Positions 7,463 to 15,596 of a stretch of DNA of 64,000 bases are shown here, in pieces. The notes under the pieces are model-generated. The model made no database searches. It saw only the letters and a list, made by a program, of their open reading frames with translations, and was not told where the DNA came from. The DNA comes from Mucilaginibacter lappiensis (GTDB lineage: Bacteria > Bacteroidota > Bacteroidia > Sphingobacteriales > Sphingobacteriaceae): assembly GCF_900155965.1 (NCBI RefSeq), contig NZ_FTMG01000006.1:1-64000 (forward strand), given 5' to 3'. The position numbers and the translations under genes were made by a program. Numbering within the stretch: the stretch's first letter is position 1; the number at the start of each line of letters is the position of its first letter.

Positions 7463-8266
7463 ATGTTCAAAAAAATCATATTGTTCTTTAGCCTGGTGTT
7501 GTGCGCTTTTGTAGCCTTCGCGCAGGATTTTCCGGAACGATCAAACACGCTGGTTACCGATTATACCAATACCCTATCTGCCGATGATAAACAGCAGTTG
7601 GAGAGTAAATTGAAAGCTTTTAACGATTCTACTTCTACCCAGATCGCCATTGTGATGATAAGGTCCATAGGGAGTTACGATGTCAATGAATACGGCGCCG
7701 CACTGGGCCGCAAATGGGGCATCGGGCAAAAAGGAAAAAACAATGGCGTGCTGATACTGGTGGCCATCAATGATCGTAAGCTTACCATACAAACCGGCTT
7801 TGGCGCTGAAGGTGCATTGCCTGATATTGTGACCCAGGAGATCAGGGTGAATGATATCAACCCACGCTTTAAAGAGGGCGACTATTACGGCGGACTAAAT
7901 GCCGGGGTAGATCAGATTATTAAATACACCAAAGGCGAGTACAAAGCCGACAAAAAACCACAGGCCAAACAAAGTGCTGGTGGCGGCAGTGTGCTTATCG
8001 TCATTATCATTGTAATCGTAATAATTATACTCATCTTCCGTAATCGCGGCGGTGGCGGCGGTCGTCAAATTATTGGCAGCCGTGGCGGCGCCAGTCCGTT
8101 CTGGTGGTTTTTAGCTGGCAGCATGTTGGGTCGTGGAAGCGGCGGTGGCGGCGGCTGGGGCGGTTTCAGCGGAGGCGGTGATAGTGGCGGAGGTGGCGAC
8201 AGCGGAGGCTTCGGTGGTTTTGGTGGCGGCGATTTCGGTGGCGGCGGCTCCGGCGGTAGCTGGTAA
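7463..8266 (+). CDS. TPM domain protein with glycine-rich tail (YgcG-like)
   Basis: 267 aa: signal peptide (residues 1-20, ending AFAQ), TPM domain about 25-165, one transmembrane helix near 177-193 (a run of I and V), then a very glycine-rich C-terminus to the end. This is the classic YgcG layout, with the TPM domain outside and the Gly-rich tail in the cytoplasm, or the reverse if the signal is uncleaved. It forms an operon with the short TPM gene and probably lemA. The Gly tail of ~70 residues is built of GGG/S/F repeats and resembles a low-complexity tether. Confidence 0.9.
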   Translation: MFKKIILFFSLVLCAFVAFAQDFPERSNTLVTDYTNTLSADDKQQLESKLKAFNDSTSTQIAIVMIRSIGSYDVNEYGAALGRKWGIGQKGKNNGVLILVAINDRKLTIQTGFGAEGALPDIVTQEIRVNDINPRFKEGDYYGGLNAGVDQIIKYTKGEYKADKKPQAKQSAGGGSVLIVIIIVIVIIILIFRNRGGGGGRQIIGSRGGASPFWWFLAGSMLGRGSGGGGGWGGFSGGGDSGGGGDSGGFGGFGGGDFGGGGSGGSW

Positions 8267-8333
8267 GCTGTGCAATTAGTGAGTTATTGATTTAGTGAAT
8301 TAGCGATTTCCTGCAACATTCTGATTTATCCTC

Positions 8334-8738
8334 ATGTTTAAAGACTATATACTAAACGAGCTGGAAAAACTTACAGCTATCCTGGCTCGTTTAGCAGGTT
8401 TTAAGGAAGAAGCCAAGCCTGACGAATTTATTCAGCTGGCGGATACCACACTGCAAAACGAATATAATATTAAACTACAGGAACTGCTGGAGCTAACCAA
8501 CCCCGACTTTGAGTTGCTGCTCGAAAAGCAAAATTACCACCCCGATAAGCTGGATGCTTTGGCGCAATTGCTATACATGTATCAGCAGCCGTTTACTCCC
8601 GGGCACGAAACACTGGACACCTTAAAAAAGATCCTGGTCATTTTTGACCGTTTAGAGCAAAAACATCACCGCTCCTCTTTCGAAAATATCCATAAACGAA
8701 ATTCCATCTATCAATTTCTACAAAACAACTATGAGTAA
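8334..8738 (+). CDS. Conserved-looking hypothetical protein, helical
   Basis: A 134-aa protein with no signal peptide or membrane segment and no motif I recognise. Composition and spacing of hydrophobics suggest an all-helical fold, possibly TPR-like (LDALAQLLYMYQQ, LDTLKKILVIFDRL). Its last 8 bp overlap the start of the Nudix gene (8731), so the two are probably translationally coupled and share expression. Confidence 0.7.
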   Translation: MFKDYILNELEKLTAILARLAGFKEEAKPDEFIQLADTTLQNEYNIKLQELLELTNPDFELLLEKQNYHPDKLDALAQLLYMYQQPFTPGHETLDTLKKILVIFDRLEQKHHRSSFENIHKRNSIYQFLQNNYE

Positions 8739-9282
8739 AGAGCTGACCTGGAAATTACTTTCATCACATTATATACATAAAGGCCCCTGGGCCACTCTAC
8801 GAATTGACAAATGCGAAATGCCCGATGGCCGCATCGTTGAGGATTACTACGTGTTGGAATACAGCAACTGGGTTAATGGCGTAGCCATAACCGAAGACAA
8901 CAAAGTGCTCATGGTAAAACAATACCGCCATGCAGCCGGAATTATTTCCCTGGAGATACCCGGCGGCGTTATTGACGGCGACGAAAAACCGGTGGAAGCC
9001 CTTCGTCGCGAACTGTTGGAAGAAACCGGCTACCAATTTGATGATTTCGAACTGCTATGTACCGTATACGGCAATCCGGCAACGGCGAATAATCAAACTT
9101 TTACTTACCTGGCCAAAGGCGGCAAAAAAGTTCAGGGTCAGTCATTAGATGCTCATGAAGAACTGATTGTAGAAGAATATACCATCGCCGAAGTAAAACA
9201 ACTCCTGCTGGAAAATAAGGTAGTACAGGCTATGCACTGCACCGGTTTGTTTTTTGGTATGATGAAACTGGGAGCGTTGTAA
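8731..9282 (+). CDS. Nudix hydrolase (ADP-sugar pyrophosphatase type)
   Basis: A 183-aa Nudix hydrolase. The Nudix box GX5EX7REUXEEXGU is complete, with Gly79, Glu85, Arg93, Glu94, Glu97, Glu98 and Gly100. The upstream segment VKQYRHAAGIISLEIPGGV is that of ADP-ribose / NDP-sugar pyrophosphatases (NudF/NudE-like), which hydrolyse nucleoside diphosphate sugars with Mg2+. Substrate is inferred from this segment only. The start overlaps the preceding gene by 8 bp. It converges on an NTF2-like gene across a quasi-palindrome. Confidence 0.9.
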   Translation: MSKELTWKLLSSHYIHKGPWATLRIDKCEMPDGRIVEDYYVLEYSNWVNGVAITEDNKVLMVKQYRHAAGIISLEIPGGVIDGDEKPVEALRRELLEETGYQFDDFELLCTVYGNPATANNQTFTYLAKGGKKVQGQSLDAHEELIVEEYTIAEVKQLLLENKVVQAMHCTGLFFGMMKLGAL

Positions 9283-9284
9283 AG

Positions 9285-9371
9285 AAGTCTTGAGTCCGGA
9301 GTCTTGAGTTCAAAGTCTGTAGTCAAAAACAGCTTTTTCTCTTAGGACTTCCGACTCAAGACTTCGGACTT
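9285..9371. repeat. Imperfect word-built inverted repeat
   Basis: The left arm 9285-9310 consists of AGTCTTGAGT words, and the right arm 9346-9371 is its imperfect reverse complement. The right arm reaches the stop codon of the minus-strand gene at 9370. Same design as 2221-2315 but with unrelated sequence. Possibly a bidirectional terminator for the two convergent genes. Confidence 0.75.
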
Positions 9372-9825
9372 AAATGCAATTATCTTTCCGGCGAGTATCT
9401 ACAATATAAATGATCTTCCAGCCATCTTTGTTTTTCAGCAGCTGAAAAACATCCACACCGCAATGGCTGAATTTCTCGCCGACGTAAAATTTATAAGGCG
9501 CCCATACACTGGCCAGCGGGCCGTCGATCTTGATGCTGTTAAAAACAATCCGTTCGTCATATATCTCTTTATGCGGTGTACCCACAGATTTCAGAAAGCC
9601 ATCAGGGTTCTCATTAACCAATATCGGAGCACCAGCCTTATTATCATTGATACTCTGAAAAACGATATGCTTATCAAATGTCGATCGCAACAGGGTGCTA
9701 TCTCCTTTACGCATGGCATCAAACAGGGTATTAATAGTTTGCTTTATACCTTCCTGATCCGTTTGCTGGGCAAAGGTTTTGAATGACAGGAATAAGATAA
9801 ATAACAGGAGTAGTAAATTTTTCAT
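9370..9825 (-). CDS. Secreted NTF2/SnoaL-like protein
   Basis: 151 aa with a signal peptide (residues 1-19, ending TFAQQ) followed by a single SnoaL/NTF2-like cone domain of DUF4440 type: IKQTINTLFDAMRKGD at the first helix, AGAPILVNENP in the middle and WKIIYIVDTRR at the end. Such domains bind small hydrophobic ligands or have enzyme function; nothing visible shows which. Expected in the periplasm. It is monocistronic, facing the Nudix gene. Confidence 0.78.
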   Translation of the reverse strand: MKNLLLLLFILFLSFKTFAQQTDQEGIKQTINTLFDAMRKGDSTLLRSTFDKHIVFQSINDNKAGAPILVNENPDGFLKSVGTPHKEIYDERIVFNSIKIDGPLASVWAPYKFYVGEKFSHCGVDVFQLLKNKDGWKIIYIVDTRRKDNCI

Positions 9826-9879
9826 GACAAGCTTATTGAATATTAAAACCTAAATATAGCCATTTAACAACATCCTTAA

Positions 9880-10161
9880 ATTTCGTATCTTTGTATAGAC
9901 AGCAGCCCGGCTCCTCTTCAAAAAGGAGAACCGGGCTGTTTGGTTAAGGGAAAAAGCAAGCCAAAAATCGCCAATTTTCCAAATAGTTATTTGACAATCA
10001 ATTATTTAATACTTTTTAAACTTTAAAAAACGCATCAAAATCGAGCTAAAATTTGTTAAAAAGTGTTAAAATCGATGTTTTTTGAATGCTTTTTGATGAA
10101 AAACAGGCCCTTTTTGGACAGAAATTTGTTAAAATTTGAGGTTTAAAAAGTTTTTGAGCTG
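9880..10161 (+). ncRNA. Candidate structured RNA / dispersed element, copy A
   Basis: A promoter-like TATCTTTG (9886-9893) is followed by a hairpin (AGCCCGG 9904-9910 with CCGGGCT 9931-9937, inner arms CTCCT 9911-9915 with AGGAG 9924-9928), then ~220 bp of AT-rich sequence rich in GTTAAAA words. Copy B at 61875-62158 is alike throughout. 10047-10082 is identical over 36 bp to 62042-62077. The inner hairpin arms differ between copies but still pair (CTCCT/AGGAG against TTTTCTTT/AAAGAAAA), which favours a structured RNA. The far end overlaps the last codons of folP, on the other strand. It may instead be a non-transcribed repeat. Confidence 0.55.
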
Positions 10162-11009
10162 TTAACCGTCTCCCATATCTTCACCGCTTCTACCGCTTCT
10201 TTCACATCATGAACCCTTAGAATATTGGCGCCCTTCATCAAACCTATGGTGTTCAAAACCGTGGTACCATTCAGGGCTTCAGCGGCGGTTGTTTCAAGTA
10301 GCCCGTAGATCATTCGTTTGCGGGAAATGCCTGCTAAAGTAGGTAGACCTAAAATATCAAAGTCCTGCAGGCGGTTCATCAGGGTGTAGTTATGTTCGTT
10401 CTTTTTGGCAAAACCAAAACCCGGATCAATGATCACGTCATGTACGCCCAATTGCTTTAATTGCTGATACCGGGACACAAAATAGTCGAGCACCTCGGTA
10501 AAAACATCGTCGTACTGTGCCAGTTGGTTCATCGTCTGCGGAGTACCTTTCATGTGCATCAAAATATAGGGAACCTGTAAACGGGCAGCAGTGGCAAACA
10601 TATTCTCATCCAGGCTTCCGCCCGATATATCATTGATGATATGGGCTCCAGCTCTAATGGCAGCTTCTGCAACCTGCGTCCGGAAAGTATCTATAGATAA
10701 CACAGCATCCGGAAATGCGGCAACAATAGCCTCCACAACAGGCAACAGGCGATCTATCTCCTCGGCAATAGAGATATCCTCGGCATTGGGCCTTGAAGAA
10801 TATGCGCCAATATCTAAAAAAGCAGCACCGCCCAACAGCATCTTTTCGGCTTGTTGCAGGGCCTCGTCAACACCAGGCTTACGGCTGCCGGCGTAGAAGG
10901 AATCGGGCGTAATATTAATGATCCCCATAACTTTTGGGGTAGATAGGTCTATCAGTTTACCACCCGCGTTTAGGGTAGTTTTTTTATGAAAAAATGTATC
11001 TTGGGTCAT
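10143..11009 (-). CDS. folP: Dihydropteroate synthase
   Basis: 288 aa, a TIM-barrel enzyme that condenses p-aminobenzoate with 6-hydroxymethyl-dihydropterin diphosphate in folate synthesis. The family signature MGIINITPDSF lies near residue 28. INDISGG, the DPGFGFAKK phosphate-site loop and the final RVHDVKE segment are also present. Length is normal. No other folate gene is adjacent. The last codons (SSKTF) coincide with the end of the repeated element A, so the C-terminus may have been shaped by that repeat. It is divergent from the DUF1599 gene, with a 100-bp gap between them. Confidence 0.95.
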   Translation of the reverse strand: MTQDTFFHKKTTLNAGGKLIDLSTPKVMGIINITPDSFYAGSRKPGVDEALQQAEKMLLGGAAFLDIGAYSSRPNAEDISIAEEIDRLLPVVEAIVAAFPDAVLSIDTFRTQVAEAAIRAGAHIINDISGGSLDENMFATAARLQVPYILMHMKGTPQTMNQLAQYDDVFTEVLDYFVSRYQQLKQLGVHDVIIDPGFGFAKKNEHNYTLMNRLQDFDILGLPTLAGISRKRMIYGLLETTAAEALNGTTVLNTIGLMKGANILRVHDVKEAVEAVKIWETVNSSKTF

Positions 11010-11043
11010 GTGTTTTACAAAGTTTAAATATTGTAATTTAGTT

Positions 11044-11051
11044 TAACTTTG
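11044..11051 (+). promoter_or_regulatory. -7 box for DUF1599 gene
   Basis: TAACTTTG matches TAnnTTTG exactly. No -33 element at the right distance is visible. Its overlap with a TTG codon at 11049 argues that translation cannot start there. Confidence 0.5.
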
Positions 11052-11108
11052 CAGCATTGGCGCAAGCACGCTATATTCAAACGTTTCAACATTCAAATAT
11101 TTCAACTT

Positions 11109-11645
11109 TTGGCTAATACATCAGCAGAGTACGACGCAGTAATTAACACATGTAAGGGCCTTTTCATGAAAAAGACCCGCGACTACGGAACCGCATGGCG
11201 CATACTGCGCCCGCAGTCTATCACCGACCAGATATTTATAAAAGCCCAGCGCATACGCACCCTGGAAGAAAAAAAAGTATCCAAAGTGGGTGAGGACATT
11301 ACCGGCGAATATATTGGAATAGTAAACTACTGCGTTATAGCCATGATGCAGCTGGAAAGTACAGCCGAAACCGCCATGGAGCTTGCCCCCGATCATGTGG
11401 AACATTTGTTTGACGAGCGCGTAAACGAAACTAAAGAGCTCATGTTTGCCAAGAACCATGACTATGGTGAGGCCTGGCGCGATATGCGGATCAGCTCACT
11501 AACCGATCTGATATTGATGAAGTTGCTGCGTGTTAAACAAATTGAAGATAACCAGGGCCTTACCGAAGCATCAGAAGGTGTAAAAGCTAATTATCAGGAT
11601 ATGCTCAATTATTCGGTGTTTGCTTTAATAAAATTAGGCGTATAG
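11109..11645 (+). CDS. DUF1599 domain protein (two tandem copies)
   Basis: About 178 aa. The protein is an internal duplication: DYGTAWRILRPQSITDQIFIKAQRI in the first half corresponds to DYGEAWRDMRISSLTDLILMKLLRV in the second. DUF1599 is described as a domain associated with nucleotide modification; its reaction is not established. There is no ATG before the conserved region. A TTG at 11049 lies within the -7 box, so I prefer the in-frame TTG at 11109, which keeps the TSAEYD start of the conserved region. The ATG at 11166 would cut into it. Confidence 0.75.
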   Translation: MANTSAEYDAVINTCKGLFMKKTRDYGTAWRILRPQSITDQIFIKAQRIRTLEEKKVSKVGEDITGEYIGIVNYCVIAMMQLESTAETAMELAPDHVEHLFDERVNETKELMFAKNHDYGEAWRDMRISSLTDLILMKLLRVKQIEDNQGLTEASEGVKANYQDMLNYSVFALIKLGV

Positions 11646-11661
11646 ACTTTGGGGAACAAGT

Positions 11662-11750
11662 AGCAAGGATTTTGGGATTAAGGATAAAAGAAACAAAGAG
11701 CAAATATTTTGGAGCAAAGAAAAAGTCCTTACTCCAAAAATCCTTGCTCC
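11662..11750. repeat. Word-built imperfect inverted repeat
   Basis: AGCAAGGATTTTGG (11662-11675) is matched in reverse by CCAAAAATCCTTGCT (11734-11748), with a further TTTTGGAGCAA copy at 11707-11717. Same quasi-palindrome style as at 2221, 6903, 9285 and 39593. It lies between two codirectional genes. Confidence 0.65.
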
Positions 11751-11765
11751 AGTAATCAATAATAT

Positions 11766-12917
11766 ATGAAAAACAGCTTTATTTGGTTTTGCAGGATAGC
11801 GGTCGGCTTATTATTTATTTTTTCGGGACTGATCAAAGCTAATGACCCGCTGGGTTTTTCGTATAAGCTGGAAGAATATTTTGAGGTTTTCCACATCATG
11901 TTCCTTAACAGTTTTGCCCTTACCATGGCTATATTGCTGTGCACGCTTGAAATGGTGCTGGGCTTTGCCCTGCTTATAGGCGTTCGTGCGGTAAAAGTAG
12001 CCTGGGGGTTATTGCTGCTCATTATATTTTTTGGCTTTTTAACTTTCTACTCAGCCTTTTTTAAGGTGGTACAAACCTGCGGTTGTTTTGGTGATGCTAT
12101 TCCGCTAACGCCATGGCAATCCTTCAGTAAGGATATGATCCTGCTTCTGCTGGTATTGGTACCTTTTATCAACCGCAAAAAAATACAACCTATATTTAAA
12201 CCTAAAACAGCCGATAAGTGGCTTATCGGGGCGGCCGTTGTTGCATTGGGTTTTGGCATATATACCTATAACTTTATGCCCATCATAGACTTTTTACCTT
12301 ATAAAATAGGTGCTAACATCCCCGATGAAATGAAAACTCCACCGGGGGTACAGTTGGATGAGTTTGAGGTAACTTACAACCTTAAAAATAAAAAGACCGG
12401 CGAAACCAAAACCATGAGCGATAAGGAGTACTTGAAAACCAACATCTGGAAGGATGCCAACTGGGAAGTTGTAGGTACTCCGGAAAGTCGCCTGGTAAAA
12501 AAAGGATTTGAACCTAAAATCCGCGACCTGTCTATACAAGATGGCCAGGGTAATGATTATACTAAAGAATTACTATCCAATCCGTTTTACAGTCTGGTTA
12601 TCGTTGCTCATGATCTGGATAAAACCAATGCTGAAGCCATCAACCGTTTAAATGCTTTAGCTATAAACGCCACCGAAAATTATAATATCCGTACCATATT
12701 ACTTACATCCAATTCGGCACAAAGCGCGGAGGCATTTGCCAAGGCTCATAAACTGGTTACCGAAATTTTTTATGCCGACGGCGTTCCGCTGAAAGAAATG
12801 GTGCGGGCCAACCCGGGCGTGCTGCTGCTTAAAAACGGTACTATCATTAACAAATGGCATTACCATACAGTGCCTACTTATGATGGTTTAGTAAAAAAAT
12901 ACTTTCAGCAACAATAA
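11766..12917 (+). CDS. DoxX/MauE-like membrane protein (BT_3928 family)
   Basis: 383 aa. The N-terminal ~150 residues hold four transmembrane helices in DoxX/MauE style, with the opening GLLFIFSGLIKANDPLGFSYK and a CGCFGD motif before PLTPWQSF, typical of MauE-like proteins. A soluble part from about residue 185 follows. It ends in a thioredoxin-like arrangement of strands without a CXXC. The family is widespread in Bacteroidota and unassigned; a role in redox or quinone-linked thiol chemistry is suggested by the MauE kinship only. It is followed after 2 bp by a permease gene. Confidence 0.82.
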   Translation: MKNSFIWFCRIAVGLLFIFSGLIKANDPLGFSYKLEEYFEVFHIMFLNSFALTMAILLCTLEMVLGFALLIGVRAVKVAWGLLLLIIFFGFLTFYSAFFKVVQTCGCFGDAIPLTPWQSFSKDMILLLLVLVPFINRKKIQPIFKPKTADKWLIGAAVVALGFGIYTYNFMPIIDFLPYKIGANIPDEMKTPPGVQLDEFEVTYNLKNKKTGETKTMSDKEYLKTNIWKDANWEVVGTPESRLVKKGFEPKIRDLSIQDGQGNDYTKELLSNPFYSLVIVAHDLDKTNAEAINRLNALAINATENYNIRTILLTSNSAQSAEAFAKAHKLVTEIFYADGVPLKEMVRANPGVLLLKNGTIINKWHYHTVPTYDGLVKKYFQQQ

Positions 12918-12919
12918 CC

Positions 12920-13978
12920 ATGATTCGTTACCTCATCCGCAAATTATTTTATGGACTGGCGGTAATGCTGGGCGTGGTGCTGGTGGTTTTTTTCCTGTTC
13001 AATATTTTACCCGTCGACCCGGCACGGATGACGCAAGGCCAGCGTGCCGACGTACAATCGTTACAAGCTGTACGCAAGGAATTCGGACTGGATAAACCTA
13101 TACCCATACAATTTGCCTATTATCTGAATGATCTTTCGCCGGTAGGCATCCATTTAAATAATACCGAAGAACAGCAGCGCTATCATTACGCCAAATTGTT
13201 TGCTGTAAGCGATACCAAAGTATTGGCCCTGAAATGGCCTTATCTTCGTCGCTCCTACCAAACCCGCAAGGATGTAGCGAGTTTGTTGATGGATGTGATA
13301 CCGAATACATTGGTACTAGCTACCACGGCCATGATCTTCGCCATTATTATCGGCGTATTTTTGGGTGTACTAAGCGCGGTAAACAAAGATACCTGGATAG
13401 ATAAACTGGCTATCAGTTTTTCCACGTTAGGCATATCGGCACCATCCTTTTTTGCCGGGATTATTATTGCCTGGATATTTGGATTTGAGCTCAGTAAGTA
13501 TACAGGCCTTAATATGTCGGGCAGTTTATACAGCTATGACCCATTCAGGGGCGAGGTGATTAGCATCCGTAATTTAATATTACCCATGATCACCTTGGGC
13601 TTGCGTCCCCTGGCTATTATAGTACAGTTAACACGTAACGCCATGCTGGATGTATTGGGGCAGGATTATATCCGCACCGCAAAAGCGAAGGGCCTTAGTA
13701 ACCGGGCTATTATTTACCGCCATGCTTTAAAAAACGCGTTGAACCCTGTGATCACAGCAATCGCCAATTGGTTTGCATCCTTATTGGCAGGTTCGTTTTT
13801 TGTAGAATATATTTTTGGCTATAATGGACTGGGCAAAGCTACCGTTGACGCCCTGGAGATGTCGGACTTCCCGGTGGTGATGGGATCTATCCTTTTTATC
13901 GCCTTTATTTTTGTGGTGATCAGTATTTTGATCGATATTATTTATGTTTGGATAGATCCGCGGGTAAAATTAAGCTGA
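12920..13978 (+). CDS. ABC transporter permease, DppB/OppB type
   Basis: 352 aa inner-membrane permease of the dipeptide/oligopeptide/nickel family. The N-terminal helix is followed by the conserved segment with RKEFGLDKPIPIQFAYYL. The coupling EAA loop is seen as AKAKGLSNRAIIYRHALKNALNPV near residues 252-277. Six membrane spans are expected. The partner permease (DppC), ATPases and binding protein are not next to it, so it either works with subunits encoded elsewhere or is a stand-alone copy. It starts 2 bp after the DoxX-like gene and ends 7 bp before aroK, so the three genes form an operon. Confidence 0.9.
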   Translation: MIRYLIRKLFYGLAVMLGVVLVVFFLFNILPVDPARMTQGQRADVQSLQAVRKEFGLDKPIPIQFAYYLNDLSPVGIHLNNTEEQQRYHYAKLFAVSDTKVLALKWPYLRRSYQTRKDVASLLMDVIPNTLVLATTAMIFAIIIGVFLGVLSAVNKDTWIDKLAISFSTLGISAPSFFAGIIIAWIFGFELSKYTGLNMSGSLYSYDPFRGEVISIRNLILPMITLGLRPLAIIVQLTRNAMLDVLGQDYIRTAKAKGLSNRAIIYRHALKNALNPVITAIANWFASLLAGSFFVEYIFGYNGLGKATVDALEMSDFPVVMGSILFIAFIFVVISILIDIIYVWIDPRVKLS

Positions 13979-13985
13979 TATTATA

Positions 13986-14492
13986 ATGAAGTACTTTTTA
14001 GTTGGTTTTATGGGCTGTGGCAAAACCACCTGGAGCCGTAAACTGGCAGCCAAATTAGGCTATGAATTTATTGACCTTGACCACGTGCTGGAAGAAAAGG
14101 CAGGCATGAGTATAGCCGAATATTTTTCGAGCTTTGGCGAGGATGCCTTCCGCAAGTTAGAATCAGAGGTATTGAAACAAACCGAATATCCTGAAAATGT
14201 AGTGGTATCAACAGGAGGCGGTTTACCTTGCTTTTTTGATCACATGCAATGGATGAATGCCAATGGCAAAACCCTGTACATCAAACTATCGCCCAAAACA
14301 TTGGCCGACAGGCTCGCCAGCAGTAAAACCGTACGCCCGGTACTGCAGGGAAAACAAGGCGACGAACTGGTAGAGTTTATAACCGGCAAACTGGCCGAGC
14401 GTGAAAGCTATTATTTACAGGCCAGCAACTTGGTGGAAGGCATTGACATGTCTGTAGAAAAGCTGGAAGCGGCATTGGCAATCGAGGGCTAA
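13986..14492 (+). CDS. aroK: Shikimate kinase
   Basis: 168 aa. Phosphorylates shikimate with ATP in chorismate synthesis. Walker A GFMGCGKTT is at residues 7-15, the shikimate-binding DLDHVLEEKAGMSIAEYF segment at about 31-48, the STGGG substrate loop near 77-81, and the lid arginine region RPVLQG near 118-123. Length is standard. It is the last gene of the DoxX-like/permease operon and converges on the PRTase gene with only 6 bp between stop codons. Confidence 0.95.
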   Translation: MKYFLVGFMGCGKTTWSRKLAAKLGYEFIDLDHVLEEKAGMSIAEYFSSFGEDAFRKLESEVLKQTEYPENVVVSTGGGLPCFFDHMQWMNANGKTLYIKLSPKTLADRLASSKTVRPVLQGKQGDELVEFITGKLAERESYYLQASNLVEGIDMSVEKLEAALAIEG

Positions 14493-14498
14493 TTTTCC

Positions 14499-15008
14499 CT
14501 ATCGCAAATAAACCGCGTCTTCTTGTCCATCTTCATCCAGCACCACATCAACATGTTCTTTGATTACGGTGGAAAGGGCTACCCCGGCAAAATCGGTAGT
14601 AACAGGAAAGCTTTTATGATTACGATCGATCAGTACCGCTGTACGCAATTTTTTGAGGGGCACATCTAAAAATACGGCTAAACCATAAGCCAGCGTTTTA
14701 CCACTGTTCAGTACATCATCAACCAGTATCACTACTTTGTTGCTGCATTCCTGAACATCAAAATTAATCTTAGCCTGCAGCGTACTGCTTTGTTTTTCCA
14801 GCTCGATGCTGAGCAATCTGCTGGAGAAGGGTGCAATGCCATCTAAAATGGTTTTAAGTCTTTGAGCAATATGATTGCCACGAGGTAATATGCCCGCTAT
14901 CAGTATTTCCTGCTCGTCAAAGTTATCTTCCAGTATCTGGTAAGCAATACGGTCGAGCTTTTGCTCTATCTGGTGCTGATTTAATATCAGGAGTTTCTTT
15001 TCAGACAT
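14499..15008 (-). CDS. PyrR-like phosphoribosyltransferase
   Basis: 169 aa type I phosphoribosyltransferase. The PRPP loop VVILVDDVLNSGK is at about residues 92-104. The overall pattern (GILPRGNHIAQRL early, RNHKSFPV late) is like PyrR, which in Firmicutes binds pyr mRNA and has uracil PRTase activity. In Bacteroidota such genes lack a visible pyr attenuator; none is seen here. Product could be UMP synthesis by salvage or another base PRTase. It is monocistronic or cotranscribed with the gene at 15074-15469 (65-bp gap). Confidence 0.85.
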   Translation of the reverse strand: MSEKKLLILNQHQIEQKLDRIAYQILEDNFDEQEILIAGILPRGNHIAQRLKTILDGIAPFSSRLLSIELEKQSSTLQAKINFDVQECSNKVVILVDDVLNSGKTLAYGLAVFLDVPLKKLRTAVLIDRNHKSFPVTTDFAGVALSTVIKEHVDVVLDEDGQEDAVYLR

Positions 15009-15073
15009 CGGGCCGATTATATAAGTTACTGATGTAAATATAGAAAATTAACTATCCAACAAAAGCCTAATTA

Positions 15074-15469
15074 CTACTTCCCATACGGGAAATAAACAAA
15101 ATTTGCACCCTCTGGTACCACCACAAAAACGCACATAAAATCGTTTGGATTTTTGTAGCTATTGATAAAACGGTCTTTCAGTTCGGGTTTGATAACACCC
15201 CGCTCCTCAAACTCTTCAAGAGTTGAAGCGTGGATGCTCCAATCAGTATTCAGGTCGTTTCTGTCCAGGATAACCTCGCCCAGTTTCAGCTCATGCTGGT
15301 GCGCTATAAAAATGGGATAAGAAGATAAGCCCTCCATCATAATTTCGATGGCTACTTCACGGATCGATTCTTTAAAAATTTTCAGTTCACGTTCCAGACC
15401 CAGCAGTGGGCTGTCAGGAGCTGCTTTTGGGCTTTCATTGCCTTCGTTTAACAGATCTTCGGGTTGCAT
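15074..15469 (-). CDS. Hypothetical protein, conserved-looking
   Basis: 131 aa, acidic, without signal peptide or membrane helix. The middle and end look like a small alpha/beta domain (FKESIREVAIEIMMEGLSSYPIFIAHQHELKLGE..., ending FMCVFVVVPEGANFVYFPYGK). I do not recognise a named family; similar short proteins are common next to housekeeping genes in Bacteroidota. It lies between rlmD and the PRTase gene on the same strand. Confidence 0.7.
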   Translation of the reverse strand: MQPEDLLNEGNESPKAAPDSPLLGLERELKIFKESIREVAIEIMMEGLSSYPIFIAHQHELKLGEVILDRNDLNTDWSIHASTLEEFEERGVIKPELKDRFINSYKNPNDFMCVFVVVPEGANFVYFPYGK

Positions 15470-15596
15470 ATCTTATTGACCGTTGATTTATTTGATTACC
15501 TTGTTTTCGTTGATACTTCTTATGTCTGGATTTGGATCTTTTGGGTTAAAGGATTATCCCAATTTTTCTCTTTCGACTTTTACTATGATCTATGAA

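Noticed and set aside
7017..8266. Toxin-antitoxin or secretion reading of the two TPM genes
   Set aside because: Both match TPM-domain proteins commonly found next to LemA; no toxin motif.
9904..9937. Hairpin read as a simple terminator
   Set aside because: Only a short T3 follows, a promoter-like box precedes it, and the sequence continues to be conserved for more than 200 bp beyond it in copy B.
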